From positions 4,170,001-4,234,000 of the forward strand of contig NZ_ARWA01000001.1 of assembly GCF_000385335.1 (NCBI RefSeq): a DNA stretch of 64,000 nucleotides, read 5' to 3'. Source of the DNA: Methyloferula stellata AR4. GTDB lineage: Bacteria > Pseudomonadota > Alphaproteobacteria > Rhizobiales > Beijerinckiaceae. Position numbers and translations under genes: made by a program. Positions 24,959-35,497 of the stretch are shown here, in pieces; position 1 is the first letter of the stretch, and each line of letters opens with the position of its first letter. The notes under the pieces were generated by a model. That model saw only the letters and a list, made by a program, of their open reading frames with translations, did not search any database and was not told the origin of the DNA.

Positions 24959-25279
24959 ATGGCGGATGAGGTGTTCGAGATGCGGCCCCAGGGGCGTATT
25001 GACAGCGCCACGGGGCCGGCCTTCGAAAAGGATGTGCTGGCGAAGATCGACGGCGGCCAACGCTGTCTGCTGCTCGATTTCGGCGACCTTCAATATATCA
25101 GCAGCGCCGGTCTGCGCATCGTGCTGCTCGCCGCCAAGAAGATGAAGACAGCCGGCGGAAAGCTGGCCTTGTGCTCGCTGAACCCGCAAATCTCGGAAGT
25201 CTTCGAGATCAGCGGCTTTGCCCGCATCCTCGACATCCACCCCTCGCGCGACGCGGCCTTGGCGACCTTAACCACCTGA
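24959..25279 (+). CDS. STAS-domain anti-sigma factor antagonist
   Basis: 106 residues forming one STAS domain. The conserved serine region YISSAGLR (Ser48/Ser49) is the usual phosphorylation site in SpoIIAA/RsbV-type antagonists. Such proteins bind a HATPase anti-sigma or anti-adaptor kinase when unphosphorylated. ATG 24959 is taken; a TTG at 24950 is possible. It lies upstream of the Na/Pi-type gene and about 10 kb from the PP2C/HATPase genes of the same signalling class, which may be its partners. Confidence 0.85.
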   Translation: MADEVFEMRPQGRIDSATGPAFEKDVLAKIDGGQRCLLLDFGDLQYISSAGLRIVLLAAKKMKTAGGKLALCSLNPQISEVFEISGFARILDIHPSRDAALATLTT

Positions 25280-25376
25280 TCAAAAACGCGACATCGGATG
25301 TGTTTTCCTGTGGTGGCCGCCGCAGGCGTCATTCAGTCGTCGTGATACTGTCATGTCCTGAGCGATACTCCGGCTC

Positions 25377-27023
25377 ATGATCATGCACGCCGACGTGTTC
25401 GCCTCGATCCTTGCCGGGCTCGGGCTCTTTTTCATCGGAATCAAGTCGATCGCCGCCAATCTCAGCCAATTGGCTGGGCGGAGCCTGCGCCAATGGGTCT
25501 CGCGCTCGACCGATAGCTATCTTTTGAGCGCATTGATCGGCATGGCAGCCGGGGCTTTGACCCAGAGCACCAATGCCATCACCGTCATCTTGATGAGCCT
25601 GGCAAAGGCGGACCTCATCACCCTGCCCCAGGCCGCACCGATTCTGGTCTGGGCCAATGTCGGCACCGCGGCGCTCGTCCTGCTGGTCGCGATCGACATT
25701 CACCTCTTCGTTCTGGCGATCACGGCAATAGCCGGCTTTTGCTATTATTTGAATCTCGATCGCTCGCCGCGCTGGCGTCCGATCGTCGCCGCGATTTTCG
25801 CGATCAGCCTGTTGTTTCTGGGCCTCGAGCTGATGCGCAACGGTGCTCATGAGCTGCGCGATATCGACTGGGTTCGCGAATCCTTGATGCTCGCCGCTCA
25901 GTGGAGCGTTTCGGCCTTTCTGGTTGGCTGCGGGCTGGCGGTTCTGGCGCAATCCTCGGCCACCGTCACGGTGATCGTCATTGCCATGGCCTCGGCGCAT
26001 TTGCTGAGCCTCGAGCAATGCATGATGACGGTCTTCGGCGCGAGCGTCGGATCGGGAATCAGCACCTATATGGTGGCCTCCTCCATGACCGGTGCGTCGC
26101 GCCAGCTCGCGATCCTGCAAGTCATCGTCAAGGTCCTCGGCATAGCGGCCCTCTTGCCTTTGTTCATCGTCGAACGCGCGTTCGGCGTGCCGCTGCTGGC
26201 CCACGCCATTCGCTTCATCACCAATGATCCAAGCAAGCAGGTGGCGCTGGTCTATTTGGCCTGCCAGATCGCGGCGGTCGCGGTGCAGGGCATATTCGAC
26301 AAGCCCTTGCTCCCGCTGCTGCGATGGCTGGCACCGCCTTCGGCCGAAGAATCCGTGTCGAAGCCGCGCTATCTCTACGACCAGGCGCTGAGCGAACCGG
26401 AAACCGCGCTCGCGCTCGTCGATCGCGAGCAGGAGCGTGTTTTCGGTTTTCTGCCTCTGCACCTTGGCGTGGCGGATCATCTGGATGGCGGCGAGGCCTT
26501 CCCGGAGCGCGGCACGGTGCTTTCGGTGGCGACGACATTGGACGAGACCATAAGCCGCTTTCTCCATGATTTGGCTGACACGGGCGCCAGCCGCGACGTG
26601 CTCGAACTCATCGCCAACCGTCAAGCCCGCAACAACCTGCTGCAATCGATCCACGAGTCGCTGCACGACCTTGGAGCCGCCCTTTCGACGCCCTTCGAAT
26701 CGCCGGCGATGCAGTCGCTCAGCACCAATCTGTCGGAAGGGCTCGCAGCGCTTCTGCTGGCAGCCGACGAGGCTGTGAAATCCGGCGATGCCGACGACCT
26801 CGCCATCTTGCGGCAGCTCACCGCCGACCGCGACAGCCTCGTGGACCAGCTCCGGCGCCGGGTCATCGCAGCGGATAAGATGCTTTCGGCGCGCGACCAG
26901 CAGACCCTCTACACCATCACCAGCCAGTTCGAACTGGCCGTGTGGATGCTCCGCCGCTATGGTGCCCTGATGAGTGTCGAGGCCGCCGCGCCCGAAGAAG
27001 CGCTTGCCGCCGCCACAGGGTAA
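25377..27023 (+). CDS. Na+/phosphate cotransporter family protein with PhoU-like C-terminal domain
   Basis: 548 residues. The N-terminal 310 hold two inverted hydrophobic repeats carrying the signature QST/QSS motifs [11 protein letters not shown] and [11 protein letters not shown] of the NptA/NaPi-II family. The C-terminal 200 are helical and charged ([16 protein letters not shown] onward), resembling a PhoU domain. The likely role is sodium-coupled phosphate transport or its sensing at the inner membrane. The ATG at 25377 is used, with 25383 as an alternative. The MCP gene follows about 107 bases downstream. Confidence 0.85.
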   Translation: MIMHADVFASILAGLGLFFIGIKSIAANLSQLAGRSLRQWVSRSTDSYLLSALIGMAAGALTQSTNAITVILMSLAKADLITLPQAAPILVWANVGTAALVLLVAIDIHLFVLAITAIAGFCYYLNLDRSPRWRPIVAAIFAISLLFLGLELMRNGAHELRDIDWVRESLMLAAQWSVSAFLVGCGLAVLAQSSATVTVIVIAMASAHLLSLEQCMMTVFGASVGSGISTYMVASSMTGASRQLAILQVIVKVLGIAALLPLFIVERAFGVPLLAHAIRFITNDPSKQVALVYLACQIAAVAVQGIFDKPLLPLLRWLAPPSAEESVSKPRYLYDQALSEPETALALVDREQERVFGFLPLHLGVADHLDGGEAFPERGTVLSVATTLDETISRFLHDLADTGASRDVLELIANRQARNNLLQSIHESLHDLGAALSTPFESPAMQSLSTNLSEGLAALLLAADEAVKSGDADDLAILRQLTADRDSLVDQLRRRVIAADKMLSARDQQTLYTITSQFELAVWMLRRYGALMSVEAAAPEEALAAATG

Positions 27024-27130
27024 GCCAGCCCGTCCCTATAGGTCTTAAGGATAATGTGCGTGCCCCGGCGTGCCGTCTGGCGGCCCCGGTCGCCGGCCTT
27101 TATGATAAAATTGCGCGAGGGAGACCGGGG

Positions 27131-28690
27131 ATGAGCTTTAACCGCTGGAAAATGGCGCCTAAAATCTATCTCGTCGTGGCCGCCTTGGCGCTGATCACGG
27201 TGTTTATCGGCGCCCTCGGCGTCGATGCGATGCGCACCTATAACCAGAAAGTTCACGAGATCGAGCGCGCCTCTGCCCGCGCCGTCATCGGCGAAAAGAT
27301 CAACGGGCTGATCTATGCCGCCGTGATGGACTCACGCGGCATTTACATGGCGGCGACCCCGGCCGAATCGGAGAAATTCGCTCCCCTCGTCTTGCAAAAT
27401 CTGGAGCGTATCGGTCGCTTGATGAAAGAATGGACGGCGATGGACGAGCCTGAAGACAGGGCCGCCATGGACCGCGCCAACGCGGCGATCGACCAGTTCA
27501 TCAAGTTCCGCACCGAGCTCGTTCGTCTTTCGCGTCAGGCTTCGCTGCCGGAAGCCCGCGCCTACGGCGACAATGATGCCAATCGCATCAACCGCGCCAA
27601 ACTGAACGAGGAGATCGACGCGCTTGTCGCGGCCAACAATGCCCGCATCACGCGTCTGAACCAGGAGCTCACCGCGTTCTATCAAACGCGGCTCTGGTTC
27701 TTGGCCATCATCGCCATTGCCGGCGCTATCGCCGGCGCCGTCCTATCCATTCTCTTTGTCACGCGATTCATCACGCATCCGCTGACCGACATTACGAAAG
27801 CCTTGCAGGCCCTCGCGAGCGGCCACACGACCGGCGTGGTTCCGGTCGAGCGCGGCGACGAGATCGGCGATATCGCCAAGGTGATCCGCACCTTTCAGAA
27901 ACAGGCGTTAGCCTCCGACGCGCTGACCGAGCGCGTGACCGAGGATGTCGGCCGGATCGCGCTCGCCGCGGGTCAGGCGAGCAGCGCCGTGAGCCAAGTG
28001 TCGGATGGCTCGAACCTTCAGCTCAACTCGCTCAAGAAGACCTCGAGCGCCGTCAGCCAAAGCACGCTTGCCATTTCCGACGTCGCCAGGAATACGCATC
28101 TTGCCAGCGAGCACGCCGCCGCCGCCGCGACTCTGGTGACGGACGGTATGTCGCGCATGTCCGACATGGTGAATGTCGTCAATGCGATCGCCGAAAGCAG
28201 CAGCAAGGTGCGCTATATCGCCGACGCGATTTCCCGCATCGCAAGCCAAACGAATATGCTTTCACTGAACGCCGCCATCGAGGCTGCCCGCGCGGGCGAG
28301 CACGGCAAGGGATTTGCCGTCGTCGCCGAGGAAGTGCGCAAGCTCGCCGAAAATTCCGCCTCCCTCGCGCAAGAGATCGCCGAACTCGTCAGCCGCTCGA
28401 CCGCTCAGGCCGGCGAGGGCGTCGCCATGGCGGGCGAGGTCAGCGACAAGATGCGGCGCATATCCGAGACAGTGCGCCAGAGCGACAAGCTCGTCGGCTC
28501 GATCGCCACCGCCATGGCCGAACAGCAGGCGGCCATCACCCAGATCAATGCGAGCCTCGACGAGCTGACGCGGATCGGCCAATCGAACGCGACCGCGGCG
28601 GAGGAAATTACCGCGACCATGCTGGACTTGAGCAAGCTTGCGGAGCACTCTCGCGGCGAGTTCGATAAATTCAAGGAAATTTGGACTTAA
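27131..28690 (+). CDS. Methyl-accepting chemotaxis protein
   Basis: 519 residues. Two transmembrane helices (about 12-32 and 190-215) flank a periplasmic four-helix-type sensor of about 155 residues. A HAMP domain ([20 protein letters not shown]) and a cytoplasmic signalling domain with the hairpin tip [20 protein letters not shown] follow. It should form the receptor of the adjacent chemosensory operon. The ATG at 27131 follows GAGGGAGA; the open frame extends further upstream into the Na/Pi gene, but that is not credible coding sequence. No CheR-docking pentapeptide is seen at the C terminus. Confidence 0.88.
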   Translation: MSFNRWKMAPKIYLVVAALALITVFIGALGVDAMRTYNQKVHEIERASARAVIGEKINGLIYAAVMDSRGIYMAATPAESEKFAPLVLQNLERIGRLMKEWTAMDEPEDRAAMDRANAAIDQFIKFRTELVRLSRQASLPEARAYGDNDANRINRAKLNEEIDALVAANNARITRLNQELTAFYQTRLWFLAIIAIAGAIAGAVLSILFVTRFITHPLTDITKALQALASGHTTGVVPVERGDEIGDIAKVIRTFQKQALASDALTERVTEDVGRIALAAGQASSAVSQVSDGSNLQLNSLKKTSSAVSQSTLAISDVARNTHLASEHAAAAATLVTDGMSRMSDMVNVVNAIAESSSKVRYIADAISRIASQTNMLSLNAAIEAARAGEHGKGFAVVAEEVRKLAENSASLAQEIAELVSRSTAQAGEGVAMAGEVSDKMRRISETVRQSDKLVGSIATAMAEQQAAITQINASLDELTRIGQSNATAAEEITATMLDLSKLAEHSRGEFDKFKEIWT

Positions 28691-28710
28691 AGAATGCCGC
28701 AAACACCTCC

Positions 28711-28857
28711 AAACCCTCATCCTGAGGAGCGTTCCGACAGGAACGCGTCTCGAAGGACGAGAGTTTGAAGGACGAGGGTTTGAAGGCGAGCAAGGTAACA
28801 CCGATCCCTCGCCCTTCGAGACGCGCGCCTTTTGGCGCGCTCCTCAGGGTGAGGGAT
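28711..28857. repeat. REP-like palindromic element, copy A
   Basis: A paired inverted element: left half AAACCCTCATCCTGAGGAGC, hairpin GTTCC-GACA-GGAAC, GCGTCTCGAAGGACGAG; right half CCCTCGCCCTTCGAGACG, hairpin GCGCGCC-TTTT-GGCGCGC, TCCTCAGGGTGAGGGAT. It sits between the MCP and cheR genes. The same outline recurs at 39531, 51703 and 56461 with different hairpins. Confidence 0.8.
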
Positions 28858-28898
28858 AAGGTCATGGGGTTCGGATCTTAGAACTCAGACAGAGGCCG

Positions 28899-29897
28899 AT
28901 GGCGCATCCGATCGAAAACACGCTTGCGCTTCTACAGGATGCGATGATCGCGCATCAGCAAGCCTTGGCGCGCGGTCCCTCCACCGAACCGTCTCAGCCT
29001 GTCGCAGAGCCGCGGGACCTTCGCGCCCAACTGGTGCTGCGGCTTTTGACCGGCGTCGAGATGCGCGCTGGCATTGAGGTTTCGCAGCCGGCCGCCGAAA
29101 AGCTTTTGCGGCTCCTCGCCGCAATCGACATCGGCGAACTTGAGGCCTGGGCCGCCAAGCTCGACACCTTGCCGGCGAGTCATCCCGAATGGCTGTCGCT
29201 GATCGAAAGCCTGACCGTGCATGAGACCTATGTCATGCGCGATCCTTCGCAGCTTGCGTTTTTCGCGGCGCAATTGCCCGCTTTGATCGCCGAGGCCGCT
29301 GCGTCGAAATTCTATCTTCTGCGCTTCTGGTCGGTCGGCTGCGCGACGGGCGAGGAAGCCTATTCGATCGCGGCTTTGACGCTCGATGCCATGGTCGCGA
29401 GCGGCAACGCCGTTGTGACGGAGACTGGCGCAAACCTTGTCGCGCCATGGCAGATCGAGATCGTCGGCTCGGATATCTCGCGGCTCGCTCTCACCCAGGC
29501 CCAAGCCGGCATTTACGACACGGGACCCTTGTCTTCGTTTCGCGATGAATCAGAACCTACGCTGCGGCATTTCCCATCGGTCCCGGCGATCGGCGCCAAC
29601 AGCGTCGCGCGGCGTTCCGCTTCGCCGGATCTCAAAGCCACAGTCTCGTTCAGCCATTTCAATATTATCGACGATCCGATGCCGGCCGAGCCCTTCGATA
29701 CCGTGTTCTGTCGCAATGTTCTGATCTACTTCAGCGCGCGTGCCCGCAAGCACGCCCAGGAAACGCTGCGCCGCGCCGTGCGGCCCGGCGGCTATCTCCT
29801 GCTTGGCCCGACCGATACGCTGATCGAAACGGAGGCTTTCGAGGCGCTATGGGCGCCGGGCGCCGTCATTTACCGGCGGAGGAAAGACGATGCCTGA
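28899..29897 (+). CDS. cheR: CheR-type chemoreceptor glutamate methyltransferase
   Basis: 332 residues: an N-terminal helical CheR domain and a SAM-binding Rossmann domain. The SAM motif VGCATGEEAYSIA and the acidic GSDISRLAL loop are intact, and FCRNVLIYF marks the CheR catalytic region. It methylates glutamates on the MCP. It is preceded by a REP-like element and overlaps the next gene by eight bases, so cheR, triple-cheW, cheB, cheA and the small cheW-like gene form one operon. Confidence 0.9.
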   Translation: MAHPIENTLALLQDAMIAHQQALARGPSTEPSQPVAEPRDLRAQLVLRLLTGVEMRAGIEVSQPAAEKLLRLLAAIDIGELEAWAAKLDTLPASHPEWLSLIESLTVHETYVMRDPSQLAFFAAQLPALIAEAAASKFYLLRFWSVGCATGEEAYSIAALTLDAMVASGNAVVTETGANLVAPWQIEIVGSDISRLALTQAQAGIYDTGPLSSFRDESEPTLRHFPSVPAIGANSVARRSASPDLKATVSFSHFNIIDDPMPAEPFDTVFCRNVLIYFSARARKHAQETLRRAVRPGGYLLLGPTDTLIETEAFEALWAPGAVIYRRRKDDA

Positions 29898-31248
29898 GGC
29901 GGAGACCTTCGCAAAAGACGGCGGCGCAAGAGACCTCTTGTTTTGGCAGAGCGGCCGATGCTGGGCCATTCCGGCCGAGCGCGCGGTCAAGGTCATTCCG
30001 ACACAAGCCATGACTCATGTACCATTTCTTCCGCCGGAGGTTTCGGGCGTCATAGCCATCGGCGGCAAGGTTGTGCCTGTCCTCGATCTCAAGACAATGC
30101 TCGGCTTGCATGAGCCTGAGCCCGCTGAAGCCGAATTGGTGCTCGTTGCGATAGGCGCCGAGACTTATGCGCTTCACGTCGAACGCGTTTTGCAGATCGC
30201 GGCAGCGGCCGATCGTTGGCATGACAAGCCCGTACATCGCATCGATCTCGACGACCTCATCGAGCAGCATTTGCGTGCAAACGATAGCGCGCTCATGGGC
30301 TTCGCAAGCTTCGATACGGCGCGCCTCGATGCTGCGAGCCATGAGTCGCCCAGCCGAAGCCCGGCCGCTAATCCTCCCGCTGCGCGACAGCAAACGACGA
30401 TGCTCGGCGTCCGCGGCGCGGCGCTCGCCGTGGAGACCGCGAGTTCCTATGAATTTTTGCCGCTCGATCTCGTGACCGAACTCAGCGAGAGTCTGCCCGT
30501 CGCCGCTGTGCCGGACCCTTCGCCGGTCTTTGCCGGCGCGGCTTTCTTTCGCGACAGGCTCTTGCCCGTCGTCTGTCTCGATGCGCTGCTTGGACGCGCG
30601 CCGGCAGAGCCGCGAGCGCGAAGCGCATATGTCATCGTCGATGCCGATGGGCACTCTTGCGCGCTCGCCGTCAAATCCGTGATCGGTCTCGTGCCTGATG
30701 CGGAGTCGGAGAGCCTCGTCGATCTGCGGCAATTGCTTCAAAAGCTGCTGCCGGATGCGGAGTCCGGCAGCGCATCCTCCATGTCTTTGGCCACGCAAAG
30801 CCAAGAAGCACAAGCCAACTCCGAGGAGACCCGTTATCTGCTGGTCGAATTGGCCGGGCAAAATTGCGCTTTCGCGCTGACGTCGGTCGCCCATATTCAC
30901 GCCGGCTGCCGCGTGGTTCCGGCGCCTGCCATCGCGGGAAGCGCAGCGATCGAGGTGACGGCGATCGGCGGACGCGTTCTGCCGGTGCTCGACCTCGCAG
31001 CTTTGCTCGGCCTTGCCGCGGCGCAAACGATGACGCATTTCATCGAACTCAGATCGCAGCAGACTGGGCCGTTTCTGGTCGCGGTCGCCCGCGTCGCCGG
31101 GATCGTCACCATTTCGAACGATGCTCTGATCCCGCCGCCCGAGGCCGGCGCAATCAATGCCATGGCGCGGCAGGGCACAAGCCTCGTATGGATTTTGGAT
31201 GCGTCCCTGATCGCCGAGGAAGGCGGATGGAGGCGCGATGCCGCCTGA
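29890..31248 (+). CDS. Protein with three tandem CheW-like domains
   Basis: 452 residues containing three CheW-like modules at roughly 10-130, 175-280 and 315-445. The clearest cores are GVIAIGGKVVPVLDLKTMLG and TAIGGRVLPVLDLAALLG; the middle module is more divergent. CheW couples receptors to CheA; tandem CheW proteins may cross-link receptor arrays. Linkers are low complexity. The gene overlaps cheR by eight bases and cheB by eleven. Confidence 0.8.
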   Translation: MPEAETFAKDGGARDLLFWQSGRCWAIPAERAVKVIPTQAMTHVPFLPPEVSGVIAIGGKVVPVLDLKTMLGLHEPEPAEAELVLVAIGAETYALHVERVLQIAAAADRWHDKPVHRIDLDDLIEQHLRANDSALMGFASFDTARLDAASHESPSRSPAANPPAARQQTTMLGVRGAALAVETASSYEFLPLDLVTELSESLPVAAVPDPSPVFAGAAFFRDRLLPVVCLDALLGRAPAEPRARSAYVIVDADGHSCALAVKSVIGLVPDAESESLVDLRQLLQKLLPDAESGSASSMSLATQSQEAQANSEETRYLLVELAGQNCAFALTSVAHIHAGCRVVPAPAIAGSAAIEVTAIGGRVLPVLDLAALLGLAAAQTMTHFIELRSQQTGPFLVAVARVAGIVTISNDALIPPPEAGAINAMARQGTSLVWILDASLIAEEGGWRRDAA

Positions 31249-32323
31249 TCCGAAACAGGGCAATCCGATGGGTCATGTCACGCCGATTCGCGTGCTCGTC
31301 GTGGACGACCAGAGCTTCATGCGCATCGCCCTTCGGCAGATCCTCGAAGCCGAGGGCGATATACGCGTTGTCGGCGAAGCGCGAAACGGCGTCGAAGCCC
31401 TGACGCTGGCGCGCGAGCTGAAGCCCGATGCGATCACGCTCGATGTCGAAATGCCCGAGATGGACGGGCTTGAGGCTTGCACGCGCATCATGAGCGAGGT
31501 GATCCCGCGTCCGGCGATCATCATGGTGAGCGCGCATACGCAGCTTGGCGCCGAGGCTGCGGTCCAGGCCCTGCGTCTGGGGGCGGTCGATTTCGTTTCG
31601 AAATCCTCGGTCTTCGCTAAGACCGATCTCGCCCATATCGATTCCGAACTGCCGCCGAAGCTGCGCGCCTGGGCGAAGCGCCGGCCGGTCATGCCGGCAA
31701 GTGCTCGGACGACAGCGGCCGATCACGCACGTTCGTGGCATCCCGATCTCATCGTCATCGCCGCCTCGACCGGCGGTCCGCAAGCGCTGACAAAACTGCT
31801 CGCCGCGCTCGGCCCGATCCGTCCGCCGATCGTCATCGCGCAGCACATGCCCGAATTCTTTACAGCCAGTCTGGCACAGGCGCTGACACAGGATACGGGT
31901 TGCGAAGTCCACGAAGGCGCCCATCGCTACGCGCTGGCGCCTTACAGCGTCACGGTGGTTCCCGGCGCCCGCGACGGCGTGATCGCGCCCGCACGCCCGG
32001 GCTATGAGCTTCGCGTGATTAAGGTCGAGGCGAGCGTTCATCCCTCGGCCGATGCGCTGTTTGAATCGGCGGCACTCGTCGCCTCAACGCCCGTCGGCGT
32101 CGTGCTGACCGGCATGGGCGAAGACGGCGCGAAGGGCGCCGCCGCGTTGCGCCGCAAAGGCGTGCCTGTTCTCGTGCAGGACCCGGAGACCTGCATCGTC
32201 GGCGGCATGCCGCAGGCCGCCTTCGCGGCGGCACCCGGCTGCGAGATCCTGACGATCGAGCAGATCGCAGCACGGCTCGCCGCATGGTCGCTGCCCGTTG
32301 ATCTTGGAGCCAGCGCGACATGA
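31238..32323 (+). CDS. cheB: CheB: receiver plus protein-glutamate methylesterase
   Basis: 361 residues. The receiver domain has the acidic pair Asp23-Asp24 and phospho-acceptor Asp69 in TLDVEMPEMDG. The esterase domain has the Ser-His-Asp triad in IAASTGGPQ (about 177), AQHMPEFF (about 202) and TGMGEDGAKG (about 295). It removes methyl groups from the MCP when phosphorylated by CheA. ATG 31238 has GGAGG four bases upstream; ATG 31268 is possible. The last four bases overlap cheA. Confidence 0.9.
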   Translation: MPPDPKQGNPMGHVTPIRVLVVDDQSFMRIALRQILEAEGDIRVVGEARNGVEALTLARELKPDAITLDVEMPEMDGLEACTRIMSEVIPRPAIIMVSAHTQLGAEAAVQALRLGAVDFVSKSSVFAKTDLAHIDSELPPKLRAWAKRRPVMPASARTTAADHARSWHPDLIVIAASTGGPQALTKLLAALGPIRPPIVIAQHMPEFFTASLAQALTQDTGCEVHEGAHRYALAPYSVTVVPGARDGVIAPARPGYELRVIKVEASVHPSADALFESAALVASTPVGVVLTGMGEDGAKGAAALRRKGVPVLVQDPETCIVGGMPQAAFAAAPGCEILTIEQIAARLAAWSLPVDLGASAT

Positions 32324-35130
32324 GTTCGCAACTCGATGCCTTATGGGCCGAATTCGCCGCCGAGACCGAAGAGCATCTCGATGCGCTCGAGCGTCTGTTA
32401 TCGGACCGGCGCGGCGCCAATTGGACGCGCGACGAGATTGGCGCGCTCTTTCGCTATTTCCATTCGCTCAAGGGCACTTTCCTGGCCATGGGCTTTTCCA
32501 ATGTCGAGGCCGTCGCCCATCATTGCGAAGATATTCTAAGCCTCGTGCGCGAGGGACGCACGCTCCTCGATGGCGAGCTTGCTACGCTGCTGCTGCGCGC
32601 CGTCGATTGCCTCAAAGGCATGCGTGAGGATGTGATCGCAAGTCAGAAGGACGCGAGGCCAGCCGCCGACATTCTGCGTGAGCTTGAGGGCCATTGCGGG
32701 CCGCAGAGCACCGCCGCGAGTGAACCCGCAGCCGCGATCCCGGCCGACATGCCGCTCAGCGACGATCCGGAAATGCTCGCAATCTATAGCGAGCTTCTGG
32801 ATCAGCGGCTGCCGTCCGTGGCGCTCGCACTCTCCGCCAAGGCAAGCGCGCGCACCGGAGCCGCCGAGACGGCGGGCGAACTTGCCTATGGCGCCGAGAT
32901 GATGGGATTCGACGCGCTCGCCGAGCAATTGCAAACCATTGCCGAAGAGGCAACAGGCGCTGGCGACCAAACCCGACAAAATCTCATCCTGCATTTCGGC
33001 GAACTTCGCGAGCAGGTTCAAATCATCGAGGACATAACCGGCGTTTCATCCGGCGCGGTTTCGCTCGGCGCCGCCCTCGCGGCGCAACTGACACCCGACT
33101 ATGCCGCCAGCCTCGATGCGCTCGCCGCGGCGGTGTCGCGCATCGATGAAGATGCCGCCGATGCCGGCTGCGTGGTGAATGCCGGCGGGGCCTTGCGCGC
33201 GGCCGCGAGCTGCCTCGGTCTTGAGCGCGCCGCCCGGCTTCTTGTTCTCATCGAAGAACGGTTTCGCAATGTCGATCCGCTCGATCCGACCGTGCTGCTC
33301 CTGTTTCGCGACCTTGCCCAGGATGCCATCGAAGTCCTCCGGCAGACCGCCGATGCGACAACCGATATCGAGCCGAATGTCGCCGATGCGATTGGCCGCC
33401 AATGGGAAGCAAGCTTCCGCACGCCGGCGTCGCTGTCTCTCACCGAGGCCTCCGCCAGCCGCTGGCTGCGGCCCGACGTGCTCGCGACTCTGTCGGCCGA
33501 ACAGGAAGCAAGGCTGGAGACGGCGCTTGCCGATGGCCGTCACGCCTATCAAATCCTGCTCGATCTCGAAACGCATCCAGATATCGCGGGCGATTTCATC
33601 GCATGGCTTTCATCTGCGGTCGAAACCATCACCAGCCGCACGGTCTATCGCGACGGCGCCAATTGTTTCGAATTTCTGATCGTCTCCGAACATCCAGCGG
33701 ATTGGATAAATGCACAGCTCGCGGCGCTCGATCCCGAGCAGTCCTGCCTGCGCGGCATCGAGCAGGGCCAAGCGCAGGCCGCGATCGCGTCGCCTCAGGT
33801 CGCCGCAAGTCCCGCCACGATCCGCGCGCCGCTGATCCGGGTGCAGAGCGAGACCATCGACGAATTGATGGCTGAAGTCGGCGAAATGCGGACCGCCTTG
33901 GCGAGCCTTGCCGACCTCGTCCAACATGGGCGGATCGCGACGGCCCTGCGCGATGCACGCCGTAATAGTCAGGATGTAGCAAAGCATGACCAGGACGCGC
34001 GCACACATCTCGACGCGATGGACGGCGATTTGCGCGATCTCAAAGCGCTGGAACATACGCTCGAAGCCGCGCACCGGCGGATCTGGAGCGCCGGTTTGCA
34101 GCTTCGCGTCATTCCGGTCGATGGCCTCTTCGGGCGTCTCTCCCGCGCGGCGCGCGATCTTGCGCAGAAGCTCGGCAAGAATATCGATGTCGTGATCGAA
34201 GGCCGCGAAGTGCGGATCGATAAAAGCATGGTCGATCTCTTGATCGACCCGCTGATGCATATGGTCCGCAACGCCATCGATCACGGCGTCGAAACCCCGG
34301 AGCAGCGCCGCGCGGCGGCTAAGTCAGCGCGGGCGACCCTCTCGATCTCGGCTTCCGAGCGCGGCAATAGTGTCGATATCGTCATCGCGGATGACGGGCG
34401 CGGCCTCGATCGCAGCAGGATCCTGGCGAAAGCGATCAGCCTCGGCATGATCGCGCCGCATCAGGCCGAGCAAATGGCGGATCGCGAGATCAATGCGCTG
34501 ATCTTCCAGCCGGGCTTTTCAACCGCCGATGCCGTGACCGAGATTTCGGGCCGCGGTGTCGGAATGGATGTGGTGGCGGCGGCTCTCCAGCGGCTCGGCG
34601 GCGTTATCGATGTCGAATCCTCGCTCGGCGCGGGCACAAGATTCACTTTGAAGCTGCCAGTCTCGGCGGCTTTGCTCCGGGCTTTGCTGGTCGAGGTCGG
34701 CACGCAGATCTTCGCTTTGCCGGAACGTCAGGTCGTGAGTTTGATGGAACGCGCGCGCGACGAGATCGACGAGGTGCAAGGCCGCCAGATCATCATCTAC
34801 CGTGGCACGGCGGTGCCGGTACATCGGCTTGGGGCGGCGCTTGGGTTCGACGAGGTCGAAGCCAAGCCAGATCTTTCAAAGCCAGATCTCACACATATTG
34901 CGATCGTCACCACCGGCACGCGGATGTTTGGCCTCGCCGTCGATCGGGTGTTGCGATTCCAGGACCTGTTCCTGAAGGAATTGCATCCGATGCTTGCCGC
35001 GGTGCCGGTGATCGCAGGCGCATCCGTCTTGGGCGACGGGCGCCCGGTTCTGGTCCTCGACGCGCGAGGCCTCGTCGGACTTAGCCCGGCAAGCGACGGC
35101 GTTGCCTCGCCCGTCGCGATGAAGCCATGA
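32320..35130 (+). CDS. cheA: CheA-type hybrid chemotaxis histidine kinase
   Basis: 936 residues. An N-terminal Hpt domain carries the phospho-histidine His48 in RYFHSLKGTF. A second Hpt-like helical segment near 145-240 (AGELAYGAEMMGF) lacks the histidine. The P3 dimerisation region (about 505-590) leads to an HATPase with N box MHMVRNAIDHG and G1 box DDGRGLD, then a CheW-like C-terminal domain. The long Hpt-to-P3 linker is unusual. ATGA overlap with cheB and with the following gene shows translational coupling. No C-terminal receiver is fused. Confidence 0.9.
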   Translation: MSSQLDALWAEFAAETEEHLDALERLLSDRRGANWTRDEIGALFRYFHSLKGTFLAMGFSNVEAVAHHCEDILSLVREGRTLLDGELATLLLRAVDCLKGMREDVIASQKDARPAADILRELEGHCGPQSTAASEPAAAIPADMPLSDDPEMLAIYSELLDQRLPSVALALSAKASARTGAAETAGELAYGAEMMGFDALAEQLQTIAEEATGAGDQTRQNLILHFGELREQVQIIEDITGVSSGAVSLGAALAAQLTPDYAASLDALAAAVSRIDEDAADAGCVVNAGGALRAAASCLGLERAARLLVLIEERFRNVDPLDPTVLLLFRDLAQDAIEVLRQTADATTDIEPNVADAIGRQWEASFRTPASLSLTEASASRWLRPDVLATLSAEQEARLETALADGRHAYQILLDLETHPDIAGDFIAWLSSAVETITSRTVYRDGANCFEFLIVSEHPADWINAQLAALDPEQSCLRGIEQGQAQAAIASPQVAASPATIRAPLIRVQSETIDELMAEVGEMRTALASLADLVQHGRIATALRDARRNSQDVAKHDQDARTHLDAMDGDLRDLKALEHTLEAAHRRIWSAGLQLRVIPVDGLFGRLSRAARDLAQKLGKNIDVVIEGREVRIDKSMVDLLIDPLMHMVRNAIDHGVETPEQRRAAAKSARATLSISASERGNSVDIVIADDGRGLDRSRILAKAISLGMIAPHQAEQMADREINALIFQPGFSTADAVTEISGRGVGMDVVAAALQRLGGVIDVESSLGAGTRFTLKLPVSAALLRALLVEVGTQIFALPERQVVSLMERARDEIDEVQGRQIIIYRGTAVPVHRLGAALGFDEVEAKPDLSKPDLTHIAIVTTGTRMFGLAVDRVLRFQDLFLKELHPMLAAVPVIAGASVLGDGRPVLVLDARGLVGLSPASDGVASPVAMKP

Positions 35131-35495
35131 TCGCCGATCGCTATCTGCTCGGCCGTGCCGGGCGCACGCATCTCTCGATCCGCACACAAGCCATCAAGCG
35201 GGTCTGGCGGATGGATGCCGCGGCACCGGCCTATCCTGCGGAGCCCATCGATCTGCGGCTCTTATTGGGCGGCACCGATGAGGAACCTGGCGTCGCCATC
35301 GCCTTCGAGACGGGCGAGACGATTGCGGTGCTGATCATAGACGCCGTCGGCGGGATGGCGACCATACCCGAAACCGAGTTTTTCGCTTTGCCGCAAGTCT
35401 TCGGCTTTGCCCGCGATCTGTTCGACGCGGCCTGCTGCCGCGAGGTTGAAGGTACGCATCCCCTACGGCTGCGGCGTCAGTTGAACCTGTCTTAG
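35127..35495 (+). CDS. Small CheW-like protein
   Basis: 122 residues with the beta pattern of a single CheW domain (IDLRLLLGG, GETIAVLIIDAVGGMATIP) but lacking the usual GxI.LRG consensus, so it is a divergent member. It overlaps cheA by four bases and ends the chemosensory operon. It converges with the PP2C gene, two bases apart. It might be an adaptor specific to this array. Confidence 0.6.
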   Translation: MIADRYLLGRAGRTHLSIRTQAIKRVWRMDAAAPAYPAEPIDLRLLLGGTDEEPGVAIAFETGETIAVLIIDAVGGMATIPETEFFALPQVFGFARDLFDAACCREVEGTHPLRLRRQLNLS

Positions 35496-35497
35496 GT

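Noticed and set aside
25329-26666. 445-codon minus-strand frame opposite the Na/Pi gene
   Set aside because: It is a shadow of a clear transporter gene, with Gln/Arg/His-rich composition.
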